Assembly: GCA_016795065.1 (NCBI GenBank) | Contig: JAEUIU010000071.1 | Span: 1 to 64,000 of the forward strand | DNA length: 64,000 nucleotides | DNA from: Phycisphaerae bacterium | GTDB taxonomy: Bacteria > Planctomycetota > Phycisphaerae > Phycisphaerales > SM1A02 | Direction of reading: 5' to 3' | Part shown: piece after piece, positions 26,463 to 34,718 of the stretch | Layout of the letters: each line of letters opens with the position of its first letter | How positions within the stretch are numbered: the first letter of the stretch is position 1 | The notes under the pieces: model-generated | What the model was told of the DNA's origin: nothing | Seen by the model: the letters and a program-made list of their open reading frames with translations, nothing else | The model's database searches: none | Translations under genes and position numbers: made by a program

Positions 26463-29030
26463 TCAGAAGGGAAGTTCCGCCGAGAAGCTGAAGACCTGCG
26501 AGTTGTCGCTCTCTTCCTTCAAAAGCGGAATCGCGAAGTCAAACGCCAGCGGAACGGGCCCGAGCTGCGGGATGTACAGCCGGAATCCAAGGCCGACCGA
26601 GGCACGGTACTCGTCGATGCCCGGATCGGCGGTGATCGTGCCGGTGTCCATGAAGACGACGCCGGTGACCATGTCGCCGAACAGCGGGTGCTCGTACTGG
26701 GCATTGGCCGAGAGGAGCCACTCGCCGCCGATCGGCTCCTTGTTGGCGCGATTCGGGTTGGCGATGGTGCCGCGGCTCTTGGGGCTGATCGTGCGGAACT
26801 CGAAGCCGCGGAAGCTGCGGCCGCCGCGGTAGAAACGCTCGTAGACCGGCGAGTCGTCGCCGAAGATGTAGCCGACGTCGCTGGAGAGTTTCAGCGTCGA
26901 CTTCCGTCCGAGGTAGTCCTCGTCGATGGTGAAGATGATCGATGCTCCCGCCTGCACGTTGGTCCACGAACGCTCGCTGTCGATGTCGAAGAACTGGTTC
27001 ATCGACAGCTCGAACTGGGTGCCGCGCGTCGGACGGGTGACACGGTCGGTGTCGGTGCGGGAGAGGCTGAAGCCGGTCGAGAAGTAGGAGTTGGGGCCGC
27101 GGTCGTTGAAGACCTCGATCGGCGTGGCGTCCTCGAAGTCGGTCAGTTCGACGTTGTTGCCGCCGACGTTGACGCTCGCGTTCCAGAGGTCGCCGACGAT
27201 GCGGCCGACCGAGACGTTGCCTGCGAGGCGGTCCTCGCGATAGGTCTCGTAGAAGCGGAACCGGTAGTAACCGCGGGTGCTGAGGCCGTAGTCGGTCTCG
27301 AAGAGGTGCGGCTCGGCGAAGGCGATCGAGAAGGTGCTGACCTCGGTGCCGGGAGCGAGGGTCATGTTGAAGTACTGGCCCGCCCCGCGAAAGGCCCGGC
27401 CAGCGATCAATTCGTCGAAGGAAAGCGGCGGATCCTCGATGTCAAAGTTCCGTTGGGTCAGCGAGATCTCGCCGAAGACGCCGGAGTCGGTGCCGATGCC
27501 GACGCCGAAGTTGACGGCGCCGGTGTTCTTCTCTTTCCACTCGACCAGGATGTCGCGAATTTGGCGATCGAGCCGTTGGGCGACCTCGGGATCGCCGCTT
27601 GCCGCCGCTGCTGCCGCTGCCTCTTCGTCGGAGAGGCCGGCGGTCTCGCCCAACGGGTCCTCATCGGCGGGGCGCGGGCGCTGCACGGTGATGCGGATGT
27701 CGTTGGAGATGCCGAGCCGCTTGAGCCGCTCTTCAGCGTCCTTCAGTTCGCGGCCGTCAATCGGTCGGCCGGGCTGGATGCGCACGCCGCGGCGAATGAC
27801 CGGGTCCTTGGTGAGGAAGTTGCCTTGGATCAGGATGAGCCCGGCGATGGATCGCGGGCCCTCACGGACGGTGAGGACCAGATCGACCTGGGGCTCGTCG
27901 CCGACGCGGACGGATTCGGTCTGGACGTCAATGTCGACGTACCCCATGAGCCCATAGGCGTCCTTGATCGCCTCGACGCTCTTGTCCAGCAGGAGCTTCG
28001 CGTACCAGTCGCCCGGCCGGATGACCAGGAGCGAATCGATCTGCTCGCTGCTCATGACCCGCAGCTTGGTCTCGCCCTCGGCGTTCATTGCCCGCACGAT
28101 CGCCTTGCGGAGGGTGTAGCGGCGGCCTTCCTCGATCAGGAAGGTGATCTTCGCTTCCTTGCTGTCCGGCGAGAGCTGCACGCGGCGGTCGACGCGGACG
28201 TCAACGAAGCCCATGTCCTTGTAGAAGCGGTCGATGATCGCGACGTCATCGATGAGCTGTTCCTCGTTCAACTCGCCCTTGCGGAAGATCGGGATCGAGG
28301 TCCTGGTCTTGACCTGCGAGTAGAGCTTGTCCGCGTCGAAGGCGCCGTTGCCGACGAACTCGATCTCCTTGATGCGGACGCGCGGTCCTTCGATCACGCG
28401 AAAGATGAGAAGTCCGGTTTCCTTCAGGCGGCTCTCGTCGACAGTGACCTCGACGAGGTAGTTGCCCTTGGCCCGATAGAGGTCCTTCATCCGGACGATC
28501 GACTGGTCCAGCAGAAAGTCGTCGCGCGGGCCGCCGGCGTAGAGCGGGATGACTTTCTTGAGTTCCTGGTCGGAGAGGATGTTGTTCCCGACGAAACCGA
28601 TCTCCTGGATAATCGGCTGCTCGACGAGGGTGTAGATGACTTCGACGGTGCCGTCGGCCCGCAGTTGGGCCTCGGCGCTCACGGTCGCGAACTGGCCGAG
28701 GCGGTACAGCGTCGAAACGTCTTCGCGAATCGCGGTCGACTCGAAGGGCTGGCCGGCGGTGACGCGGATGTTGTTGTCGATGGCCTGCCGCGTGACTCGG
28801 GAAAGACCTCGGATACTCACCGCCGAGATGGGCCGGTCGGCGAAGTTCGGGTCAGAGATCGAGGGGCTCAGCTTGCTTCGGTCCTGCCCAGTTTGCGGGG
28901 GCGAGTTCTGCGGGGTCACGGCCTGTGCCGACGCCGCAGCCCAGAGCGGCTGCGGAGCGGCCAGCAGGGTGGCCGCGAGAAGAAACGGCGTCACCTGGGC
29001 GGCGAGCCCCTTGCCGATGGGCGTGTGCAT
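26463..29030 (-). CDS. bamA: Outer membrane assembly factor BamA
   Basis: The central pore of the outer-membrane protein insertion machine. A signal peptide (about 1-35) begins at ATG 29030; a GTG at 29111 gives 27 more residues. Five POTRA-type repeats follow, e.g. I-Q-E-I-G-F-V-G-N-N and I-K-E-I-E-F-V-G-N-G. An acidic/Ala-rich spacer (S-D-E-E-A-A-A-A-A-A-A) comes next, then a 16-strand-type barrel with the loop-6 word F-R-G-F and a C-terminal Phe, the insertion signal. It is the first gene of the cluster with ompH, lpxD, lpxC/fabZ and lpxA. Confidence 0.94.
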   Translation of the reverse strand: MHTPIGKGLAAQVTPFLLAATLLAAPQPLWAAASAQAVTPQNSPPQTGQDRSKLSPSISDPNFADRPISAVSIRGLSRVTRQAIDNNIRVTAGQPFESTAIREDVSTLYRLGQFATVSAEAQLRADGTVEVIYTLVEQPIIQEIGFVGNNILSDQELKKVIPLYAGGPRDDFLLDQSIVRMKDLYRAKGNYLVEVTVDESRLKETGLLIFRVIEGPRVRIKEIEFVGNGAFDADKLYSQVKTRTSIPIFRKGELNEEQLIDDVAIIDRFYKDMGFVDVRVDRRVQLSPDSKEAKITFLIEEGRRYTLRKAIVRAMNAEGETKLRVMSSEQIDSLLVIRPGDWYAKLLLDKSVEAIKDAYGLMGYVDIDVQTESVRVGDEPQVDLVLTVREGPRSIAGLILIQGNFLTKDPVIRRGVRIQPGRPIDGRELKDAEERLKRLGISNDIRITVQRPRPADEDPLGETAGLSDEEAAAAAAASGDPEVAQRLDRQIRDILVEWKEKNTGAVNFGVGIGTDSGVFGEISLTQRNFDIEDPPLSFDELIAGRAFRGAGQYFNMTLAPGTEVSTFSIAFAEPHLFETDYGLSTRGYYRFRFYETYREDRLAGNVSVGRIVGDLWNASVNVGGNNVELTDFEDATPIEVFNDRGPNSYFSTGFSLSRTDTDRVTRPTRGTQFELSMNQFFDIDSERSWTNVQAGASIIFTIDEDYLGRKSTLKLSSDVGYIFGDDSPVYERFYRGGRSFRGFEFRTISPKSRGTIANPNRANKEPIGGEWLLSANAQYEHPLFGDMVTGVVFMDTGTITADPGIDEYRASVGLGFRLYIPQLGPVPLAFDFAIPLLKEESDNSQVFSFSAELPF

Positions 29031-29172
29031 CGGCACGTGCGCTGGCTTGTGCGGGGGCGCGTTCGCTGGCGAGGCAGGGCCATTCACGGTTTCGGCATGT
29101 GGGGAGGACACGGGGTGGCCGGAAGATAGCCGCGTTCAACGGCAGCCACAACCAGTTTGATACGCTGCGAGG

Positions 29173-30312
29173 ATGTCCACGACCGCCACCGCCGCGCCCC
29201 TCAAGCAGACCGCCTTCCACTCCTTCCACCTCGACCATGGTGCCCAAATGGTCGAGTACGCAGGCTGGTCGATGCCGATCCGCTACAACTCGATCATCGA
29301 GGAGCACAAGCAGTGCCGGACCAGCGGCGGCTTCTTTGATGTGAGCCACATGGGCCGGATCCGGTTCAGCGGCCGCCACGCCCGCCGGTTCCTCGACCGG
29401 GTCTGCACGCGACAGATCTTCGGCATGACCAAGGGGATGTGTCGCTACTCGTTGGTCCTCAACGAGCAGGGCGGCTGTCGCGACGACATCCTCGTCTATT
29501 GCTTCGACGAGGATGAGTTCTTGATGGTCTGCAACGCGGCCAACCGGGCCAAGCTCCTCCAGCATTTCGCCGAGCAGAAGGGGGACCTCGTCTTCAAGAT
29601 GGACGACGAGACCGAGTCGACGGCGATGGCCGCCTTCCAGGGCCCGAAGGTCATGGACATCGTCGCCACCATGTCGCGGGAGATTCCCACCCTCAAGCGA
29701 TACCGCTTCGCTGAGAAGAACCTGATGATCGTGAAGATGATCGTCAGCCGCACCGGCTACACCGGCGAGGACGGCGTCGAAATCATCCTCGGGAAGACGA
29801 TGGCCAAGATCGCCATCTCCATGCTGCTCAAGGAGAAGGGCGACCAGGCCAACGTCATCAAGCCGATCGGCTTGGGAGCCCGCGACTCACTTCGCATGGA
29901 GGCGGGCATGCCGCTCTACGGTCACGAAATCGACGAGCAGACCGACCCGCTCTCGGCCGGATTGGCCTTCGGCATCAAGCTCGACAAGGGCGCCGACGAC
30001 GAACGCATCGGCGGCTTCATCGGCCAGGCAGCCCTGCAGAAGATCGCCAAGGAAGGCCTCACCAAGACGCTGGTCGGCCTTCACGTCGACGGGCGCCGCA
30101 GCCCGCGACAGGGCATGAAGGTCTGGAAGGGCGACAAGGAGATCGGCGTGGTCACCAGCGGGTGCCTCGCCCCGAGTCTCGATCACCCGATCGCGATGGC
30201 CTACGTTCCGCCGGCGATGAGTGAGCTTGGCAACGAGGTGCAGATCGATCTGGGCAGCACGAAGGCCGCCGCGAAGGTGGTCAAGATGCCGTTCTATTCC
30301 GCGATTCGGTGA
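29173..30312 (+). CDS. gcvT: Glycine cleavage system T protein (aminomethyltransferase)
   Basis: A 379-residue folate enzyme that releases ammonia from the aminomethyl group on H protein and forms methylene-THF. Family marks include A-G-W-S-M-P-I-R-Y near the N-terminus, F-D-V-S-H-M-G, R-T-G-Y-T-G-E-D-G-V-E and G-L-G-A-R-D-S-L-R-M-E. No gcvH or gcvP lies nearby, so the system is split in this genome. It is divergent from bamA. The start at ATG 29173 gives the usual length. Confidence 0.94.
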   Translation: MSTTATAAPLKQTAFHSFHLDHGAQMVEYAGWSMPIRYNSIIEEHKQCRTSGGFFDVSHMGRIRFSGRHARRFLDRVCTRQIFGMTKGMCRYSLVLNEQGGCRDDILVYCFDEDEFLMVCNAANRAKLLQHFAEQKGDLVFKMDDETESTAMAAFQGPKVMDIVATMSREIPTLKRYRFAEKNLMIVKMIVSRTGYTGEDGVEIILGKTMAKIAISMLLKEKGDQANVIKPIGLGARDSLRMEAGMPLYGHEIDEQTDPLSAGLAFGIKLDKGADDERIGGFIGQAALQKIAKEGLTKTLVGLHVDGRRSPRQGMKVWKGDKEIGVVTSGCLAPSLDHPIAMAYVPPAMSELGNEVQIDLGSTKAAAKVVKMPFYSAIR

Positions 30313-30340
30313 GAGTCCCGGTCTGCGGTGAATCACTGCC

Positions 30341-31420
30341 TCACGCGTTCCACGCGCCCAGGAGGATCGAGAGGTCGGCGGCGTCGGTGGTTCCGTTGCC
30401 ATCGAGGTCGCCGCCCGTGGCGCCCCAGGCGCCGAGCAGGAGCGCCAGATCGGCCGCGTTCACGCTGCCGTTGCCGTCGAGGTCGCCGGGCGCCTCGGGG
30501 GGACAGTTGAGGAAGGTGATGAACACCGGGGAGGTGACGCTTCCGCTCGCGGGCATCGCGACGACGGCCTCGAATGCTCCGGTGGTGCCGTCGAAGCGGC
30601 GAATCGAATGCTGTGTCCCGGAACTCACGTAGAAGTCGCCGGCGTTCAGGCCGTCGGGGGCGATAGCGAGACCGATCGGTTCGTCGAGCCCGCCGGCTCC
30701 GGCCGCGACCGCAGCGCCCATCGCCTGGCCGGTGGTGCCGTTGTAGCGCAACACAGCGTCGGCGGTCTCGCTCGTCACATAGAGGAATCCGGCGTGGAAG
30801 ACCAACACGCGCGGGCGTCCGATGCCGTTGACGAAGACGCTCTTGAAGGCCCCCGTCGTGCCGTTGTAGCGGAGGATTCGGTTCGTCCAGTAGCTCGGGA
30901 CGTACAGGTCGCCGTCGGGACCGATGATCGTGCCGTTGTCCGGGCCGTTGAGTCCGCCCGAACCCGCGGTCACGAAGGTCGAGAGGAATGCGCCGGTTGC
31001 GCCGTCATAGCGGAGGACCGAGTCGCTCTCGAAACTCGCGACGAGAAGATCGCCGCCGGGAAGCCAGGTAAGGGCTGACGGTCCATTGAGTCCGCCGCTT
31101 CCGGGAGCGACGAAGACATCGTGCAACTCGCCGCTGCAGGCATCCAGCCGAAGCACGGCGTTGCTCGATTCGCTGGCGACATAGAGCCAGCCGTCCGGCC
31201 CGACCCGCGAACAGAGTGGGCCGTCGATCGGGACGCCCGTACTTGGACCGATGGTGCCGAGGTGTTCGCCGCTCGTTGCATCGAAGCGGGCGATGGCATC
31301 GGCAAAGAAGCCGGTGACGATGAACTCGTTGGCAGCGTGGACGCTGGCGCACCCGCCGGCTTGGCCGCAGGCGAATGCGAGAAGGACAGCAAGTCCGTTG
31401 AACGAGCATGATGGTGACAT
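30341..31420 (-). CDS. Secreted six-bladed-propeller-like protein with dockerin-like pair
   Basis: A 359-residue exported protein. A signal peptide at 1-30 (G-L-A-V-L-L-A-F-A-C-G) ends in V-H-A-A-N. Repeats of about 43 residues share G-G-L-N-G-P ... G-D-L-Y-V-x-S ... L-R-Y-N-G-T-T-G-A, an NHL-like propeller. The C-terminus holds two dockerin-like repeats ending L-L-L-G-A-W-G and L-L-G-A-W-N-A. I chose ATG 31420 because the signal peptide begins there; the frame runs on to 31924 but without coding character. Binding target unknown. Confidence 0.88.
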   Translation of the reverse strand: MSPSCSFNGLAVLLAFACGQAGGCASVHAANEFIVTGFFADAIARFDATSGEHLGTIGPSTGVPIDGPLCSRVGPDGWLYVASESSNAVLRLDACSGELHDVFVAPGSGGLNGPSALTWLPGGDLLVASFESDSVLRYDGATGAFLSTFVTAGSGGLNGPDNGTIIGPDGDLYVPSYWTNRILRYNGTTGAFKSVFVNGIGRPRVLVFHAGFLYVTSETADAVLRYNGTTGQAMGAAVAAGAGGLDEPIGLAIAPDGLNAGDFYVSSGTQHSIRRFDGTTGAFEAVVAMPASGSVTSPVFITFLNCPPEAPGDLDGNGSVNAADLALLLGAWGATGGDLDGNGTTDAADLSILLGAWNA

Positions 31421-31506
31421 CAGACGACTCCTAGCTCTTGGGTGCGGGGCAATGGCTGCGGAAGAAAGCGGAATGGGCAACATGCCTCTCACGATTCGCT
31501 CGCGCG

Positions 31507-32155
31507 TCACCGGGGGCCGGCTCGTCGCGGAGAGCTTCGGAAGCGACGGACGAGCGCGAGCTTCCCGGCGGACGCGGAGGATTCGAAGCGGGCCAGTCGG
31601 TCGAGCTCGCGGCCGATCGTCGCGGCGTCGGCTCCATTGGCGATCCGCCGACGCACCGAGGCGAGCAGGAGGTCCGAACTCAGACCGCTGTACTGGCTCC
31701 ACGCCAGAAGCGGGTTCGTCGTGTAGGTAGCCAGGTGCAAGAGGGGTGTTCGCTTCCGCGGACTGTCGGCGTGAAAGAGCGCCTGCAAGGACGCCCGGCC
31801 GTCGACGGAGAGGATGAGCCAATCGCCCGGGGCGTTCTCGAGGGCATGCGGACCGCGCGGATCGATGATCATCTCGATGCTCGTCTCGGCAGCGAGCCGT
31901 TCGCAGGCTTCGAAGACCTTGCACGCTACGGCAATGCCGCGTCGCGTCGCGCGGTGCAGCGGCTCGACCAGCGTCTCGATCAGCGCTGGCGTCACGGAAA
32001 GGATCGCGAAGGTCCTCGCATGGTCGAGCATCGCATGAGCACGCCCGATGACCGACGCGCTGTCGATCAGGTGGTAGACGCGATCGTCATCACCCTCCGG
32101 GGCGTCGGCGAAGGCGGCGAGTTCCGTGGCCGCGTCGGCGCATGCCGCGTCAAAA
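31507..32155 (-). pseudogene. TrmB-family regulator, C-terminal effector part, displaced by a +1 frameshift
   Basis: This frame gives the C-terminal, PLD-like effector-binding half of a TrmB-type regulator (H-L-I-D-S-A-S-V-I-G-R-A, I-D-P-R-G-P-H-A-L-E-N-A-P-G). It has no start of its own at the right place. It continues the HTH protein at 32150-32476 exactly if one T is skipped in the T4 run at 32152-32155, where the first frame reads TTT-TGA-C. It may be decayed by one inserted base, be a programmed +1 shift like prfB, or be a sequence error. Confidence 0.8.
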
Positions 32156-32476
32156 GGCAACGCGGCGCGATCGGATCCACTCCTCGGCCGGGATCGCGGC
32201 GATGACGCGGGTGCCGTCATCGTCGCTGGTCATGATGGCTCCCTTCGCCTCCAGGGCCTCGATCGTCTTGTAGACGTTGCCGACGGGCTTCCCGAGGGCC
32301 TGGGCGATGCGATAGCCCGTGGCTTGGGGGACGGCGAGGATGAAGCGATAGGCCTCGGCCTCAAGCGGAGTGAGCCCGAGAGCCGCGAGGGCGTTCGCCG
32401 TCGCCACGGGCATCGGCGGGACCCCCTTTTCGGGGGGGTCGCCCTTCTTCTTCGGGCTGGAGGGGGGGCGGGCCAT
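32150..32476 (-). CDS. TrmB-family transcriptional regulator, HTH half, ending at a frameshift
   Basis: A winged-helix domain of about 108 residues (L-T-P-L-E-A-E-A-Y-R-F-I-L, Y-R-I-A-Q-A-L-G-K-P-V-G-N-V-Y-K-T-I-E). It matches the DNA-binding end of TrmB regulators. The frame stops at TGA 32152-32150, while the effector half goes on in the +1 frame (31507-32155). ATG 32476 has AGGAAG at a fair spacing; ATG 32479 is the alternative. An inverted repeat covers the ribosome-binding site. Sugar or related-ligand control is typical of the family, but the target here is unknown. Confidence 0.82.
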   Translation of the reverse strand: MARPPSSPKKKGDPPEKGVPPMPVATANALAALGLTPLEAEAYRFILAVPQATGYRIAQALGKPVGNVYKTIEALEAKGAIMTSDDDGTRVIAAIPAEEWIRSRRVAF

Positions 32477-32477
32477 C

Positions 32478-32499
32478 ATTCTTCCTATACAAGAAGAAT
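32478..32499. promoter_or_regulatory. Inverted repeat over the TrmB ribosome-binding site, candidate operator
   Basis: Bases 32478-32484 (attcttc) are the exact reverse complement of 32493-32499 (gaagaat), with an 8-bp spacer. The repeat is A+T-rich in a G+C-rich setting and overlaps the Shine-Dalgarno region of the regulator. That position fits autoregulation, which is inference. Confidence 0.6.
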
Positions 32500-32682
32500 A
32501 TGGTTTCGGTTCCGGTCAGGTCAGAAAAAGGGCTGACGCGAAACTCCGCGGGCGAACAAGGTCTGGCTCCATCCTGCGCCAACCACGGACGAAAGATCCG
32601 CATACTGGGATCTTCCTTGTCCGTCGCACCTGCGACGTCGCTCCGCCAACGGACACGCCAAACCACCTCCGGAGCACCTCCC

Positions 32683-33396
32683 ATGTCGCTAAAGCGCCCG
32701 AACCTTCTCTGCACCCTACCGATCTCGCTCGCCATCACGTCCCTCGTCGCAGCCGGGTACGTCGACACCCAAGGCCGCGAGTGGCTCCAGGTCTCGGCCT
32801 TCAAGAACAAGACCTGGATGCAGGTGCAGCCGCTTTGCCCGCTCGATGGTGTCACGCCCTGCAGCGGCATCCTCAGCGGCGTCGACATCACGGGCTACGT
32901 CTGGGCGACCAAGGAACAGGTGCAGGAACTCTTCACCGAATTCGCCCCGGAGATGTCCGACGTCGAGACCGTCGGCGGGCCCGCCTATGTCCTTTCTGCC
33001 CTGGGCTTCTTTGGCTCCTTTCAGCCGACGTGGGAGTACTACACGACCTTCGGGGGCTACAACTACATCAACGGCTGGACCTCGAGCGAAAGCGACGGCG
33101 TGGCGTGGGCCCCGGAAGCGAGCGCCCAATACCCGGTCTTCGACGGATACTTCAACGTCGCCGCGATGGTCGACGTCAACACGCCGAGCGCCTTCCGCGG
33201 CGTCTGGCTCTTCAAGCCACCGGTCGTTCCATGCACCTCCGACCTGGACGGCAGCAGCGTGGTGGATGCCGCTGACCTTTCGATTCTGCTTGGGGCTTGG
33301 GGCACGCGCGGCGCCAACGCCGCCGACCTCGACCAAAGCGGTCTTGTCGATGCGGGCGACCTTGCCATCCTGCTGGGTGCGTGGGGGAATTGCTGA
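32683..33396 (+). CDS. Secreted protein with dockerin-like pair
   Basis: A 237-residue exported protein with a signal peptide (L-L-C-T-L-P-I-S-L-A-I-T-S-L-V-A-A-G). The main domain contains I-T-G-Y-V-W-A-T-K-E-Q-V-Q-E-L-F, a pattern also met in PEP-CTERM-type surface proteins, and aromatic-rich stretches. It ends in two dockerin-like repeats (D-L-S-I-L-L-G-A-W-G and D-L-A-I-L-L-G-A-W-G-N-C). The start at ATG 32683 gives the signal peptide directly. It is divergent from the TrmB gene and could be its target. Confidence 0.85.
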   Translation: MSLKRPNLLCTLPISLAITSLVAAGYVDTQGREWLQVSAFKNKTWMQVQPLCPLDGVTPCSGILSGVDITGYVWATKEQVQELFTEFAPEMSDVETVGGPAYVLSALGFFGSFQPTWEYYTTFGGYNYINGWTSSESDGVAWAPEASAQYPVFDGYFNVAAMVDVNTPSAFRGVWLFKPPVVPCTSDLDGSSVVDAADLSILLGAWGTRGANAADLDQSGLVDAGDLAILLGAWGNC

Positions 33397-33719
33397 CCGG
33401 TTCAGGTCGGCCCAGGTCGTCGGGCGATTCCCTTTCTGGTGAACACGCCCGACAGTGCGACGAACAGCAGGAGCACGGTGCGCGGGCTGATGTCGATCGA
33501 GCGTTGGCGCGGGGTGGGATCCCGTATCACCCCGGGGCATTCGGAGTCTTGCGCTGCATGCCATTTCTGGATCTGAAGGCGTCCGGCACGCACCTTTGCT
33601 CCTAAGGGGGGCCTCTGAGGGTCCCTTTTTGGGCCATTGGAGGTGATTCTCGCGACGCCGAGCCCGCTTCGCTGTGCCAGCGGGCGTTGTCGCGTTCACG
33701 CTCCTGGAAAGCAATCGAC
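33397..33719. other. Gene-free 323 bp between two dockerin-protein genes
   Basis: I find no supported gene. A weak G-rich/C-rich hairpin followed by TTTTTG (about 33604-33631) may end the upstream transcript. A second short hairpin (gcccgct with agcgggc, about 33662-33686) lies nearer the next gene. Neither is strong enough to call alone. Confidence 0.5.
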
Positions 33720-34607
33720 ATGACCAGACTCCTCTCAACCACGCTCGTGGCCGCCTCGATCGTCGCCATGTCCGCGACCGCGATGGCCGCTGACCTCATC
33801 GCCTACGACAGCTTCAGCTACAACCCGACCATCAACCTCCATGGCGCCAACGGCGGCAGTGGTTGGAGTGGAACCTGGGTCAAGAACCAGGCGATTCCGA
33901 CCGGCGTGGGGGCACCCGGCCTCTCGTGGCCCAATCTTGTGACTGCTGGCAACTGCGCGGTGACGGCTGCCTACGGCAACGACCAGTACTCGATCTACTC
34001 GCGGGTGCTCGCTCCGTACACCGATGAGGATGGCGTCGTGTACATCTCGTTCCTCTTCCAGCCGACCTTCGGCTTCGGAGAGGGCGGCGGTGTGCAGATC
34101 GGGCCCCTCACGAACGGGATGATCGTCGGGATCCATCCGGGTACCGGCTTCTATGGCCTGACCGACATGGCCTTCGCCGGCGTCGACACCAACGTGCCGG
34201 CCGAACTGGACACGACAGCACTGTGTGTCGTGCGCGTGACGAACAACTTCGACGGCACGATCGTCTATGGGCTCTACATGAATCCCACGGTCGGCCAACT
34301 CGAGCCGGCCTTCCCCGAGGCGACTTACATGATCGGCGGCACCATGCCGGCGGTCGTGCGGATCCTCAACGACGGCGGCTTCCTCACCGACGAGATTCGT
34401 GTCGGCAAGACCTGGGCAAGCGTGCTGCCGTCTACGTTGCCGCCGGCATGTGCCGCGGATCTCGATCATTCGGGGGCGGTGGGAGCGAGTGACTTGGGAA
34501 TTCTGTTGGGAGCATGGGGCGGAGCGGCGGGGGATTTGGATGGCAATGGCTCGACGGATGCCGCGGACCTCGCGGTGCTGCTCGGTGCATGGGGATCCTG
34601 CTCGTAA
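33720..34607 (+). CDS. Secreted lectin-like protein with dockerin-like pair
   Basis: A 295-residue exported protein. The signal peptide (V-A-A-S-I-V-A-M-S-A-T-A-M-A-A-D) is followed by L-I-A-Y-D-S-F-S-Y and G-S-G-W-S-G-T-W, the start of a LamG/concanavalin-type beta-sandwich common in planctomycete surface proteins. The C-terminus holds two dockerin-like repeats (L-G-I-L-L-G-A-W-G and L-A-V-L-L-G-A-W-G-S-C-S). Start ATG 33720 follows GGAAAG. A strong hairpin terminator follows at 34642-34672. Ligand unknown. Confidence 0.86.
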   Translation: MTRLLSTTLVAASIVAMSATAMAADLIAYDSFSYNPTINLHGANGGSGWSGTWVKNQAIPTGVGAPGLSWPNLVTAGNCAVTAAYGNDQYSIYSRVLAPYTDEDGVVYISFLFQPTFGFGEGGGVQIGPLTNGMIVGIHPGTGFYGLTDMAFAGVDTNVPAELDTTALCVVRVTNNFDGTIVYGLYMNPTVGQLEPAFPEATYMIGGTMPAVVRILNDGGFLTDEIRVGKTWASVLPSTLPPACAADLDHSGAVGASDLGILLGAWGGAAGDLDGNGSTDAADLAVLLGAWGSCS

Positions 34608-34641
34608 GAGAGGCAGGGTCAGCATCGTGCTGAGAAAACAA

Positions 34642-34672
34642 GGCGGGTCGCCCACGTTCTGGGCGACCCGCC
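34642..34672. terminator. Bidirectional rho-independent terminator
   Basis: Perfect 13-bp stem (34642-34654 with 34660-34672), 5-base loop, T-rich tail (TTTCGTTT) on the plus side and an A-rich flank (AAAACAA) that serves the minus side. It lies between the convergent genes ending at 34607 and 34719. Confidence 0.85.
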
Positions 34673-34718
34673 TTTCGTTTCATGATGCATGGGCCATCCA
34701 TCGAGCCCGACACCTGGC

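Noticed and set aside
26214..29129. 971-codon open frame opposite bamA
   Set aside because: It is the antisense of a clear BamA gene; acidic low-complexity sequence with no domain. High G+C makes long antisense frames common.
32140..32170. prfB-like stimulated frameshift in the TrmB gene
   Set aside because: The slip site fits, but the Shine-Dalgarno-like stimulator three bases upstream is missing, so I do not claim a programmed shift.
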